Source: an uncultured Ruminococcus sp. (GTDB lineage Bacteria; Bacillota; Clostridia; Oscillospirales; Ruminococcaceae). From it: DNA of 25,615 nucleotides. The stretch covers positions 1 through 25,615 of the forward strand of contig CAMWRL010000005.1 of assembly GCA_947176685.1 (NCBI GenBank), written 5' to 3'. Each line of letters begins with the position of its first letter. The stretch's first letter is position 1. Below the pieces are notes generated by a model. That model made no database searches, was not told the DNA's origin, and worked only from the letters and a program-made list of their open reading frames with translations. Positions 15,528 through 22,367 of this stretch are shown piece by piece. The translations under genes were made by a program, and so were the position numbers.

Positions 15528-16478
15528 ATGGCAGACGTAATCAAAAAGGCTACCAGAGAGAGTTATGGCGAAACTCTCAGGGATTTGGCAGAGGAATACA
15601 AAGATTTGGTCGTGCTGGACGCTGACCTTGCCGCCGCTACCAAGACGGGAATTTTCAAAAAGGCTTATCCGGACAGATTTTTCGACTGCGGTATTGCAGA
15701 AGCAAATATGATGGGCGTTGCAGCTGGACTTGCGGCCTGCGGAAAAATCCCTTTTGCAAGTACGTTTGCAATGTTTGCGGCTGGACGGGCTTTTGAAATC
15801 GTAAGAAATTCAATAGGTTATCCGCACCTTAATGTGAAAATCGGTGCAACTCACGCCGGAATCTCAGTCGGTGAGGACGGTGCAACACATCAGTGCAACG
15901 AAGATATTGCACTTATGAGAACCATTCCCGGAATGACAATCATAAATCCGTGCGACGACGTTGAAGCAAGAGCCGCCGTAAAAGCCGCCCTTGATTTCAA
16001 TGGACCTGTATATATGCGCTTCGGAAGACTTGCCGTGCCGGTAATCAACGACAGGGAAACTTATAAATTTGAACTCGGCAAGGGCGTTGTTATGAGGGAC
16101 GGAAATGATGTAACTATAGTTGCCACCGGACTTATGGTTAATGAAGCGTTGCAGGCTGCTGAAACTCTTGAAAATGAGGGTATTTCCGCAAGAGTGGTGA
16201 ATATCCATACTATAAAGCCGCTTGATAAAGAGTTGATTTGCAGGTGCGCAAAGGAAACAGGCGTTATTGTTACAGCAGAGGAACACAGCATTATCGGCGG
16301 ACTGGGTTCGGCGGTTGCAGAAACTGTTACAGAATGCTGTCCCGTACTTGTTGTAAAAATCGGCGTTAATGACGTTTACGGACACTCAGGACCTGCCGTT
16401 GATTTGCTGAAAGAGTTTGGCTTGTCGGCTGAAAATATCGTAAAGACCGTCAAAGAGGCTGTAAAGCTCAGAAAGTAA
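15528..16478 (+). CDS. Transketolase, C-terminal subunit
   Basis: Second half of the split transketolase (316 residues). It contains the pyrimidine-binding domain (FDCGIAEANMMGVAAGLAACGKIPFASTFAMFAAGRAFEIVRNSI) with the catalytic Glu in the GIAEAN stretch, and the C-terminal transketolase domain (THQCNEDIALMRTIPGM, then EEHSIIGGLGSAVAE, then YGHSGP). GGAGG at the end of the N-subunit gene serves as ribosome-binding site for the ATG at 15528. The run of rightward genes ends here with a strong terminator. Confidence 0.95.
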   Translation: MADVIKKATRESYGETLRDLAEEYKDLVVLDADLAAATKTGIFKKAYPDRFFDCGIAEANMMGVAAGLAACGKIPFASTFAMFAAGRAFEIVRNSIGYPHLNVKIGATHAGISVGEDGATHQCNEDIALMRTIPGMTIINPCDDVEARAAVKAALDFNGPVYMRFGRLAVPVINDRETYKFELGKGVVMRDGNDVTIVATGLMVNEALQAAETLENEGISARVVNIHTIKPLDKELICRCAKETGVIVTAEEHSIIGGLGSAVAETVTECCPVLVVKIGVNDVYGHSGPAVDLLKEFGLSAENIVKTVKEAVKLRK

Positions 16479-16496
16479 TACTCATATAGAAGTAAT

Positions 16497-16536
16497 GCCC
16501 GAAAGTAGTTTTTTAACTTCTTTCGGGCTTGTTTTA
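16497..16536 (+). terminator. Rho-independent terminator after the transketolase genes
   Basis: GCCCGAAAG (16497-16505) pairs with CTTTCGGGC (16520-16528). The stem continues inside as AGTT/AACT after one mismatch. TTGTTTTAATT follows. It can also form on the other strand, where it lies about 55 bases past the stop of the leftward gene at 16585, so it may serve both. Confidence 0.9.
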
Positions 16537-16584
16537 ATTATTTGTTTATCTGCATAAATCGGAGTTTATCAAATGTTCAAATTA

Positions 16585-17295
16585 TTACTCGTTGATGATT
16601 ACTTTTTTGATACCCTGAACGCTGTTAAGAGCAAGAAGTATACCGTGAATAACCTTATTCTCATTCTTAGGTTCAACATTCCCTAAATCAAGGTAGATTA
16701 AAACCTTGTCATCTTCTGACAAAACATTTAAATAGCCGGCATAACCATCACCTGTAAGTTTGAAATCGAAATTGCGTATGGCATTGCTTACAGCATCTGA
16801 TTTTTCATTGTCAGCAGTACCGTCGGTAAAATAAACATTGTAATCGAAACATTCACCTTCGATTCCTTCAGCATGGGCGGTATAGTTAAGGTCAAGTTGT
16901 GTCAAGCCCAGAAATTCGTCCCAGCCTGCTCCTCCGGATTTACTGTATTCGTCTGCATCTTCATCATCCATGATAATACTGCCGTCATTGATGATTAATT
17001 TTTTTATTCCTGAAATATTGTTGAATACTTTCAGAAAACTTTCTAATATTTCATCATAGAGTTTTTCTTCACAGTATTTGTAATCTGCAAAAATACACAC
17101 AAAATCTTTATCATGACGCTCATGGCTCAGACACATAGGGAAATATTTATCCCAGATAGAATCTATTGCAGTTTCTATCTTTTCAAGTTGCTCATCAGTA
17201 AATATTGTTTCAGGAAATATATTGAAACAAGCCTCACCTTTATTTTTAATCCTGAAATCAACGGGAAAATATGTATTGATTTTGTTACACTCCAT
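16585..17295 (-). CDS. Unknown protein with an internal duplication
   Basis: A 236-residue acidic, probably cytosolic protein; I do not recognise the family. There is no signal peptide or membrane segment. Two parts resemble each other. Residues about 63-104 (DFVCIFADY..., ILESFLKVFNNISGIKKLIIND) match residues about 196-236 (KVLIYLDLG..., IHGILLALNSVQGIKKVIINE), each preceded by an acidic helix-like stretch (EQLEKIETAIDSI and EKSDAVSNAIRNF). This suggests two tandem alpha/beta repeats. The ATG at 17295 has AAGGAG six bases upstream. A consensus promoter lies in the direct repeat upstream. By eye it is AT-richer than the neighbouring housekeeping genes, as is the next gene. Confidence 0.75.
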   Translation of the reverse strand: MECNKINTYFPVDFRIKNKGEACFNIFPETIFTDEQLEKIETAIDSIWDKYFPMCLSHERHDKDFVCIFADYKYCEEKLYDEILESFLKVFNNISGIKKLIINDGSIIMDDEDADEYSKSGGAGWDEFLGLTQLDLNYTAHAEGIEGECFDYNVYFTDGTADNEKSDAVSNAIRNFDFKLTGDGYAGYLNVLSEDDKVLIYLDLGNVEPKNENKVIHGILLALNSVQGIKKVIINE

Positions 17296-17342
17296 AGTAG
17301 ACTCCTTATATTGTTTCATATGTCATTTGTTTTGGATTCATA

Positions 17343-17440
17343 CCGATAAATTCCGATTTATCCTAATAATATTATACATCAAAAGGAGTGTTGTGTCAAT
17401 ATAAATGCCATAGTATTTTGTACTTTTAATCAGATATCCC
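17343..17440 (-). repeat. Direct repeat copy 1, carrying the promoter of the gene starting at 17295
   Basis: About 98 bases aligned without gaps to 18236-18333, roughly 85% identical by my count. On the minus strand it holds TTGACA (17399-17394), a 17-base spacer and TATAAT (17376-17371), a perfect housekeeping promoter. GATAAAT-TCCG-ATTTATC (17345-17362) is a palindrome just past the expected transcription start. Confidence 0.9.
17371..17399 (-). promoter_or_regulatory. Consensus sigma-A promoter, copy 1
   Basis: TTGACA-17-TATAAT on the minus strand, about 75 bases before the start at 17295. The palindrome at 17345-17362 lies where an operator or a 5' mRNA hairpin would be. Confidence 0.85.
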
Positions 17441-17469
17441 TTTTTTCATTTCTTAAATTAACAGTGTAG

Positions 17470-18141
17470 TTAATTAAAAGAAATAGATACACTTGTAAGT
17501 TCGTCTTCACCGGTAGCACTAAAGCTAAAAGAATATTTCTCTGCATATTTAACGCCAGAATATGAAATATCTCCGGCATATTTGGAAATTTCATAGCTGT
17601 CGCCCAAGGCTTCATATAAGTCCTCATGAGTATCATGAAATGTTATGCCGTTTACTGATATTTTCGGAACATCAAATTCCTCCATATGTGAATCTGATAT
17701 GTCGATACTGCTTATTTGGGTATTTTCCGTAATTTGGGCAACACTCTTACAGTCTTTGAAAGTTATTACGCCTAAATACTGTCCCATATAGTTTAAATAA
17801 CAATAAATATAATTGAAAGAAGCATATGCCACTTCCGAATCAAGCGAAAAATTTTCACCAAGCTGTCCCCAGGTAAGTGGATATGACAGCTTTTGTCCGC
17901 ATATATAGGTTGATTCAACGATTTTCTCAAAATCGAAATCCGATTGAACTTTTGTTGTTGGCTCAGTAGTATCATCTGCCGTTGCCTGCGTAGCTGCGGA
18001 CGTTTCGATGATTTCTGTAGTTTCTGCGATTTCGGGGGCGGTGATATCTTGTCTATCAGACGGTACATTTTTGTCGCATCCGCCAAGTACCGCTGAAAAA
18101 AATGCCACTGCCCAAAAAACGCCTACGATTTTTTTCTCCAT
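17470..18141 (-). CDS. Secreted lipoprotein of unknown function
   Basis: A 223-residue prolipoprotein. The N-terminus is MEKKIVGVFW, a hydrophobic stretch, and the lipobox VLGGC with lipid-bearing Cys22. A Thr/Ala/Glu-rich linker follows (about residues 30-65) and then a globular domain (from about 68, FDFEKIVESTYICGQKLSYPLTWGQLGENF) with no motif I recognise. The C-terminal part (SVNGITFHDTHEDLYEALGDSYE) looks like a small beta-rich extracellular domain. GGAGGAG precedes the ATG at 18141. It has its own consensus promoter in repeat copy 2 and is flanked by both repeat copies. Confidence 0.8.
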   Translation of the reverse strand: MEKKIVGVFWAVAFFSAVLGGCDKNVPSDRQDITAPEIAETTEIIETSAATQATADDTTEPTTKVQSDFDFEKIVESTYICGQKLSYPLTWGQLGENFSLDSEVAYASFNYIYCYLNYMGQYLGVITFKDCKSVAQITENTQISSIDISDSHMEEFDVPKISVNGITFHDTHEDLYEALGDSYEISKYAGDISYSGVKYAEKYSFSFSATGEDELTSVSISFN

Positions 18142-18235
18142 TTATTATCTCCTCCAATTACCTATTTTATCATTTTTAAGAAATCCCTTTGCTTTTTTAT
18201 TTGTCAGACAATCCCAAATAGTTCATTTTTTAGCT

Positions 18236-18333
18236 CCTATAAATTTCGATTTATCCTGATAATATTATACATTAAAAGGAGTGTTGTGTCAATAAAAACG
18301 CTATAGTATTTCAGACTTATAATCAGAAATACT
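18236..18333 (-). repeat. Direct repeat copy 2, carrying the promoter of the lipoprotein gene
   Basis: Second copy of the element at 17343-17440, 893 bases away and in the same orientation. TTGACA (18292-18287), 17 bases, TATAAT (18269-18264) on the minus strand. The palindrome is ATAAAT-TTCG-ATTTAT (18239-18254): the arms are conserved while the loop differs from copy 1, so the arms appear to matter. Confidence 0.9.
18264..18292 (-). promoter_or_regulatory. Consensus sigma-A promoter, copy 2
   Basis: TTGACA-17-TATAAT on the minus strand, about 120 bases before the lipoprotein start at 18141. It matches copy 1 in both hexamers and spacer length. Confidence 0.85.
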
Positions 18334-18335
18334 AT
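18294..18335 (-). terminator. Minus-strand terminator-like hairpin without an upstream gene
   Basis: ATAGTATTTC (18303-18312) and GAAATACTAT (18326-18335) are exact inverted repeats with a 13-base loop. On the minus strand TTTTT follows four bases later (18298-18294). It lies just upstream of the lipoprotein promoter. Copy 1 of the repeat has lost this symmetry. Confidence 0.5.
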
Positions 18336-18436
18336 GGCTGAAAATTTCTATATAAGTATCGTTTTTTTATGGCAGACCTGCTTTTTTGCGTAAAAGTTTA
18401 AATTATGTCAGAAGGGTGAAAAATCGCAGAAAGTTC

Positions 18437-18465
18437 TTTACATCTCCGGAAAATTGTGCTATAAT
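18437..18465 (+). promoter_or_regulatory. Promoter of the VanY-like gene
   Basis: TTTACA (18437-18442), a 17-base spacer and TATAAT (18460-18465), 32 bases before the ATG at 18498. AAAAAGGAG serves as ribosome-binding site. Confidence 0.8.
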
Positions 18466-18497
18466 TTTTTTATTACAGAAAAAAAGGAGCATACCAT

Positions 18498-19628
18498 ATG
18501 AACAAAGGAGACAAACGCAGAAAAAAAAGAAAATACAAAGTCCGTTATGACAGGATAGCGGCGGTATTTATTGCGCTGATAGTAATGGCAGTAGTAATAA
18601 CTTCGTGCGTCAAGGGAATAATTAATAATGACACTCCTGACGATACGGAATCTTCCGGAAACGAAACTGTTACTTCTGAAATTCCGGAAGTTCCGGCAGA
18701 GACCACACCTCCCGAAACAACTCCGGCAGAGATAACAGATTCCAATGACCTGACCACTACTACAACGACAACAACCACCACGACAACAACAACCACAACG
18801 ACTACGACTTCCGAAACAACAACCACCACAACAACTACTACAAAAATGAAAGAACCGCTTCCGGACGGCTATACAAACATTCCGATTGATTCCGAAGGCG
18901 TGTACAGCGGCAACCTTGTTGAAGTGAGCGTTAACAGAATCTACCGTTTTCCGGAAGACGATACAAATATTGTTACTCTTTTCGACCATATAAAAACAGA
19001 ATATTACGGCGTAAGCGATTTTGAAGTAAAACTTGATGAGGAAGTTATTGAACATCTCAACGACCTTATGCAGGATTTTGCCGAAACCCAGAATAATACG
19101 GATATATTTGTCATAGGCGGATACCGTTCGGCAGAAGACCAGAACCAGCGTTACAATAACGGAATTTCCGGTGTTATGGGTGGATTTTCCGACTATCATA
19201 CAGGCAGGAGTTTTGACATGGGAGTTTTTCCGCAGGACGGCTCAAGCTCCGGTTACTACTCGCCGACCGGCGTATATTCGTGGATTGACGAACACGCTGC
19301 TGATTACGGCTTTGTAGTGCGTTTTCCAGAGGGAAAAGAGGCTTTCACAAATGAAAGGGCAAGGACTCAGACCTATCGTTATGTAGGAGTTCCGCACTCT
19401 ACCTATATGAAACAGAATAATCTTTGTCTGGAAGAGTATATTGATAAAATCAAGTCATATACTATCAACAAACCGCTTGAGATTTCGTCCGGCAAAAATA
19501 TATATAAAGTCTATTATATCAGTGCGGATTCCGGCAGTACAACCGATGTCGGCATTCCGCTGGGCGGAGACTATGAAGTTTCCGGCAACAATGATGACGG
19601 TTTTATAGTTACCGTCAAAGTCAACTGA
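18498..19628 (+). CDS. VanY/D-Ala-D-Ala carboxypeptidase-family protein with poly-Thr linker and altered active site
   Basis: A 376-residue cell-surface protein. The N-terminus is strongly basic (RRKKRKYK), followed by one hydrophobic segment (about residues 20-37) ending ITSC, so it is a membrane anchor or lipoprotein. A long spacer follows with runs of 19 and 9 threonines. The C-terminal domain is VanY-like: GYRSAEDQNQ, the zinc half-site SDYHTGRSFD (His234, Asp240), WIDEHAADYGFVVRFPEGKE, and RYVGVPHSTYMKQNNLCLEEYI. The usual ExxH element before RYVG (normally EPWH), which gives the catalytic Glu and third zinc ligand, reads RTQT (residues 289-292). It therefore probably does not cleave peptidoglycan peptides in the standard way and may bind them. 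About 50 extra residues follow the domain. Confidence 0.88.
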   Translation: MNKGDKRRKKRKYKVRYDRIAAVFIALIVMAVVITSCVKGIINNDTPDDTESSGNETVTSEIPEVPAETTPPETTPAEITDSNDLTTTTTTTTTTTTTTTTTTTSETTTTTTTTTKMKEPLPDGYTNIPIDSEGVYSGNLVEVSVNRIYRFPEDDTNIVTLFDHIKTEYYGVSDFEVKLDEEVIEHLNDLMQDFAETQNNTDIFVIGGYRSAEDQNQRYNNGISGVMGGFSDYHTGRSFDMGVFPQDGSSSGYYSPTGVYSWIDEHAADYGFVVRFPEGKEAFTNERARTQTYRYVGVPHSTYMKQNNLCLEEYIDKIKSYTINKPLEISSGKNIYKVYYISADSGSTTDVGIPLGGDYEVSGNNDDGFIVTVKVN

Positions 19629-19636
19629 TATACAAG

Positions 19637-19670
19637 AGAGCCAAAGGAAATTTTTTCTTCTGGCTCTTTT
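19637..19670 (+). terminator. Rho-independent terminator after the VanY-like gene
   Basis: AGAGCCA (19637-19643) pairs with TGGCTCT (19661-19667), with further A/T pairing inside, and TTTT follows. Confidence 0.75.
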
Positions 19671-19699
19671 CTGAGATAATAATATGAACGGAGTTAAAT

Positions 19700-21334
19700 G
19701 TGAAAAAATTGACAATATTTGTCTGTATGATGTTTACAGCAACGCTTTTTTCCTGCGGCAGCAACGACAGGGGAGACGGTTCGGGACATATGTATGATGT
19801 TTCTATTCTGGGAAATCCCCAAAGCCTTGACCCCCAGTACGCTGTTGATACCGCATCGAACACTATTATCAAAAACCTTTACAGCGGACTTGTGACTTCC
19901 GACGCAAACGGCAATATCCAGTGCTGCAATGCCGAAAGCTATTCCATATCGTCCGACGGTCTGGAATATACCTTTACTTTGCGGCAGGACAATTACTGGT
20001 TTTATGACAAAAACGACAATGACATTATTGATGACAACGAATATTTTCCAGTTACTGCAAAAGACTATGTTTTTGCTATGCGTAGAATACTTGACCCTGC
20101 TATGCAATCCCCTTATGCGCAGGATTTCGCCTGCATAAGGAACGGCAGCAATATTATTTCCGGAAAAGCACTTCCCGAAACTGCCGGAGTTATTGCGGTT
20201 GACGACTATACGCTGAATATTTCCCTTGACTATCCGTGTGCGGAATTTATGGGGCTTCTTGCTACAAACGCCGCCTGTCCGTGCAACAGGGATTTTTTCT
20301 ACTCTACCAAAGGTCGTTACGGACTTGATGACCGTTCTGTAATGTCAAACGGTTCGTTTTTTGTACGTCAGTGGTTTTATGACCCCTACGGCGTCAACAA
20401 CATTCTGTATATGAAAAAAAATTCCGTTAACAGCACTGATGATAATGAAATTATTCCGTCATTTCTGAGTTTTACCATTGAGTCGGACGAAAACGATATT
20501 AGGACTATGTTCCGTGACGGAAAGATTGAGTGTTTCACTACTGACAGCATTGACGGTCTGAACACCAATAAATATATTGTAGAATCTTCCAGTGCAACTA
20601 CTCTCGGACTTATATTCAATTCTGATGATAAGTATTTTTCCGGTATCAGTATGCGCAAAGCTCTTGCATTGTCGATTGACAGGGGAAATATACTTGATAC
20701 TGACGAAACGGATATTATTCCGGCTTATGGAATCATTCCGCCGGCGGTAACGCTTTTGGGCAGAAGTTACCGTGAACTTGTTTCAGACAGACAGTTTGAA
20801 TTTTACAACATTGCCGAAGCTGAACGCTGTTTCAAAATCGCAAAAGCTGAGATACAGACGGAAAGTTTTGACGATATCAAGATACTTGTATGTGCCGGAA
20901 CTGCTGACGCCGGTTATCTGCATAGGATTTCCCAGAACTGGCAGGATATATTTGGCTTTTATATAGGCATAGAAGAAGTTACTCCGGCAGAATTTGACAG
21001 GCGTATTTATGCAAAGGACTATAGTATTGCCCTTTATCCGCTGAGGGGCGGTTACAACAGCGGACTTGCTGTTATAGAACAGTTTGCCGTAAACGACTGT
21101 CTGAGTTATTCGGTTGACTGCGGTGAGCTGGCTGACGAAATACGCAGATGTGCGGACGTTTCGGAACTTGTTGACTGTTACTGCAATCAGGAGAGCAGAC
21201 TGCTTGATGACTATGGTTTTGTGCCGTTATTCTATAAAAACTCCTACTTCATAATGGACAACGACAACGAAGATATTATTTATGATGCGTTTACCGGAGC
21301 TGTTGATTTCAGAAAAGCCAAAAACTACAGTTGA
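19700..21334 (+). CDS. Peptide/nickel-type ABC transporter substrate-binding lipoprotein (SBP_bac_5 family)
   Basis: A 544-residue extracellular binding protein like OppA, anchored by the lipobox LFSC after a short signal peptide. Family features: NPQSLDPQYAVDTASNTIIKNLYSGLV at the N-terminus, then the ligand-binding lobe (PVTAKDYVFAMRRILDP), and LALSIDRGNI. An insertion before PVTAKDY contains an EF-hand-like loop DKNDNDIIDDNE (residues 103-114) not usual in OppA. The start is GTG at 19700 with GGAG six bases upstream, overlapping an ATG-TGA start-stop pair at 19698-19703. No permease or ATPase genes are adjacent, so it is an orphan that may use a distant transporter or act as a receptor. 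Confidence 0.92.
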   Translation: MKKLTIFVCMMFTATLFSCGSNDRGDGSGHMYDVSILGNPQSLDPQYAVDTASNTIIKNLYSGLVTSDANGNIQCCNAESYSISSDGLEYTFTLRQDNYWFYDKNDNDIIDDNEYFPVTAKDYVFAMRRILDPAMQSPYAQDFACIRNGSNIISGKALPETAGVIAVDDYTLNISLDYPCAEFMGLLATNAACPCNRDFFYSTKGRYGLDDRSVMSNGSFFVRQWFYDPYGVNNILYMKKNSVNSTDDNEIIPSFLSFTIESDENDIRTMFRDGKIECFTTDSIDGLNTNKYIVESSSATTLGLIFNSDDKYFSGISMRKALALSIDRGNILDTDETDIIPAYGIIPPAVTLLGRSYRELVSDRQFEFYNIAEAERCFKIAKAEIQTESFDDIKILVCAGTADAGYLHRISQNWQDIFGFYIGIEEVTPAEFDRRIYAKDYSIALYPLRGGYNSGLAVIEQFAVNDCLSYSVDCGELADEIRRCADVSELVDCYCNQESRLLDDYGFVPLFYKNSYFIMDNDNEDIIYDAFTGAVDFRKAKNYS

Positions 21335-21341
21335 AAATTTT

Positions 21342-21363
21342 CGGGAACAGTAACCTGTTCCCG
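21342..21363. terminator. Bidirectional terminator between convergent genes
   Basis: CGGGAACAG (21342-21350), loop TAAC, CTGTTCCCG (21355-21363). AAAATTTT precedes and ATTTATTATT follows, so it can act for both the substrate-binding gene and the leftward AraC gene, whose stop is at 21369-21371. Confidence 0.85.
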
Positions 21364-21368
21364 ATTTA

Positions 21369-22148
21369 TTATTCATTGCGGACTTTCCGGCGGTATTCGG
21401 ACGGCGTGCAGTTCTTTAAATGCCGGAACTGCCGCATAAAATATGAATCGCTGTCATATCCGCATTTTTCGGAAATCTCACTTACTGACAAGTCCGTATT
21501 TTTCAGGAGTTCACAGGCATAGTTTATGCGGCTCTGTATAACGTCCTGAATGCATGTTATCCCAAATGCCTGCTTGTACAGTCTGTGAAAGTAAGTACGG
21601 CTGATATTGAGGTTGTAGCAAATATCATCAACTGACCATTCTTTCATAGGTTCGGCAATTATAGCTCTGCGGACTGCCTTCAGTCTGTTATAGTGCGGTA
21701 TGTCCGGCAAACTCTTTTTTCTTGCTGACATTTCGCAGACCGATATGAAAATAATTCTCATTGACAGTTCCATAAACTCTATATGATACCTGCCTTTTTG
21801 TGAAAACTCCGATTTCATAGAGTTAAGCGTGTTGGATATTACGATGTCGTCCGTAATCGGCACGGGCTTATTTATCGGAATGTTCATTGATGACATATAC
21901 TGTTTGTCAACAGGACTTATCTGGAAACTTACATAATCAAATTTTACAGGTACTTTGTCGGCTGAAACAAAGTCCGGTTTGTTTCCTGTGCTGAATATTG
22001 CTGCGGACGTTCCCTTGAACGTTATTTTTTCGCCGTCCGAACGGAATGTAACCGGCGTTCTGAAAAGAAAAAACGTATAATTATGAATGCAGTCCGTTTC
22101 AGATAACTGTTTTTTATTGCAGTTGAGGCGTATTCTGTTTACTTTCAT
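21369..22148 (-). CDS. AraC-family transcriptional regulator
   Basis: A 259-residue DNA-binding regulator with an N-terminal cupin-like sensing domain (about residues 20-140). The C-terminal AraC double helix-turn-helix has EWSVDDICYNLNISRTYFHRLYKQAFGITCIQDVIQSRINYACELLKNTDLSVSEISEKCGYDSDSYFMRQFRHLKNCTPSEYRR, matching the family signature closely. The ATG at 22148 follows AGGAAG; a GTG three codons upstream is a weaker choice. It is convergent with the peptide-binding gene. The effector is unknown; targets could include the neighbouring genes. Confidence 0.93.
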   Translation of the reverse strand: MKVNRIRLNCNKKQLSETDCIHNYTFFLFRTPVTFRSDGEKITFKGTSAAIFSTGNKPDFVSADKVPVKFDYVSFQISPVDKQYMSSMNIPINKPVPITDDIVISNTLNSMKSEFSQKGRYHIEFMELSMRIIFISVCEMSARKKSLPDIPHYNRLKAVRRAIIAEPMKEWSVDDICYNLNISRTYFHRLYKQAFGITCIQDVIQSRINYACELLKNTDLSVSEISEKCGYDSDSYFMRQFRHLKNCTPSEYRRKVRNE

Positions 22149-22177
22149 ACAATCCACTTCCTATAAAAATATTATCT

Positions 22178-22206
22178 ATTATATCATACCGGAAAATTTT
22201 TTTCAA
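22178..22206 (-). promoter_or_regulatory. Promoter of the AraC-family gene
   Basis: TTGAAA (22206-22201), a 17-base spacer ending TGA, TATAAT (22183-22178) on the minus strand, 30 bases before the start. The direct repeats TTCAATAAG at 22202-22210 and 22216-22224 overlap the -35 and could be a binding site for a regulator, possibly AraC itself. Confidence 0.75.
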
Positions 22207-22270
22207 TAAGTTTTATTCAATAAGGAGAAAATTATATTATATACAAATTGGTTACATTTTTGGATTTGTA

Positions 22271-22299
22271 TTGACAATATGTGAATTATATGTTATTAT
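22271..22299 (+). promoter_or_regulatory. Promoter of the gene at 22368
   Basis: TTGACA (22271-22276), a 17-base spacer, TATTAT (22294-22299). The AAGGAGG ribosome-binding site at 22354-22360 precedes the ATG at 22368. Confidence 0.8.
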
Positions 22300-22367
22300 A
22301 TCTTTAAGAAGAATAAGGCGCAAAGCTTTATATAAACATCTGCCCTGTTTGATAAGGAGGGGTTTTT

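Larger units (their letters stand above)
18142..18497. other. Intergenic region holding two divergent promoters
   Basis: This 356-base gap contains direct repeat copy 2 with the leftward promoter, a minus-strand terminator-like hairpin (18294-18335), and the rightward promoter for the gene at 18498 (18437-18465). I see no gene in it. The remaining part (about 18340-18430) is AT-rich without a clear signal. Confidence 0.7.

Noticed and set aside
16585..18141. Toxin-antitoxin or immunity pair
   Set aside because: Both genes have separate promoters and ribosome-binding sites, one product is a lipoprotein, and neither shows toxin or immunity motifs I can recognise.
18459..19199. Leftward frame opposite the VanY-like gene
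   Set aside because: Cys/Gly-rich shadow of the poly-Thr codons; no ribosome-binding site or domain.
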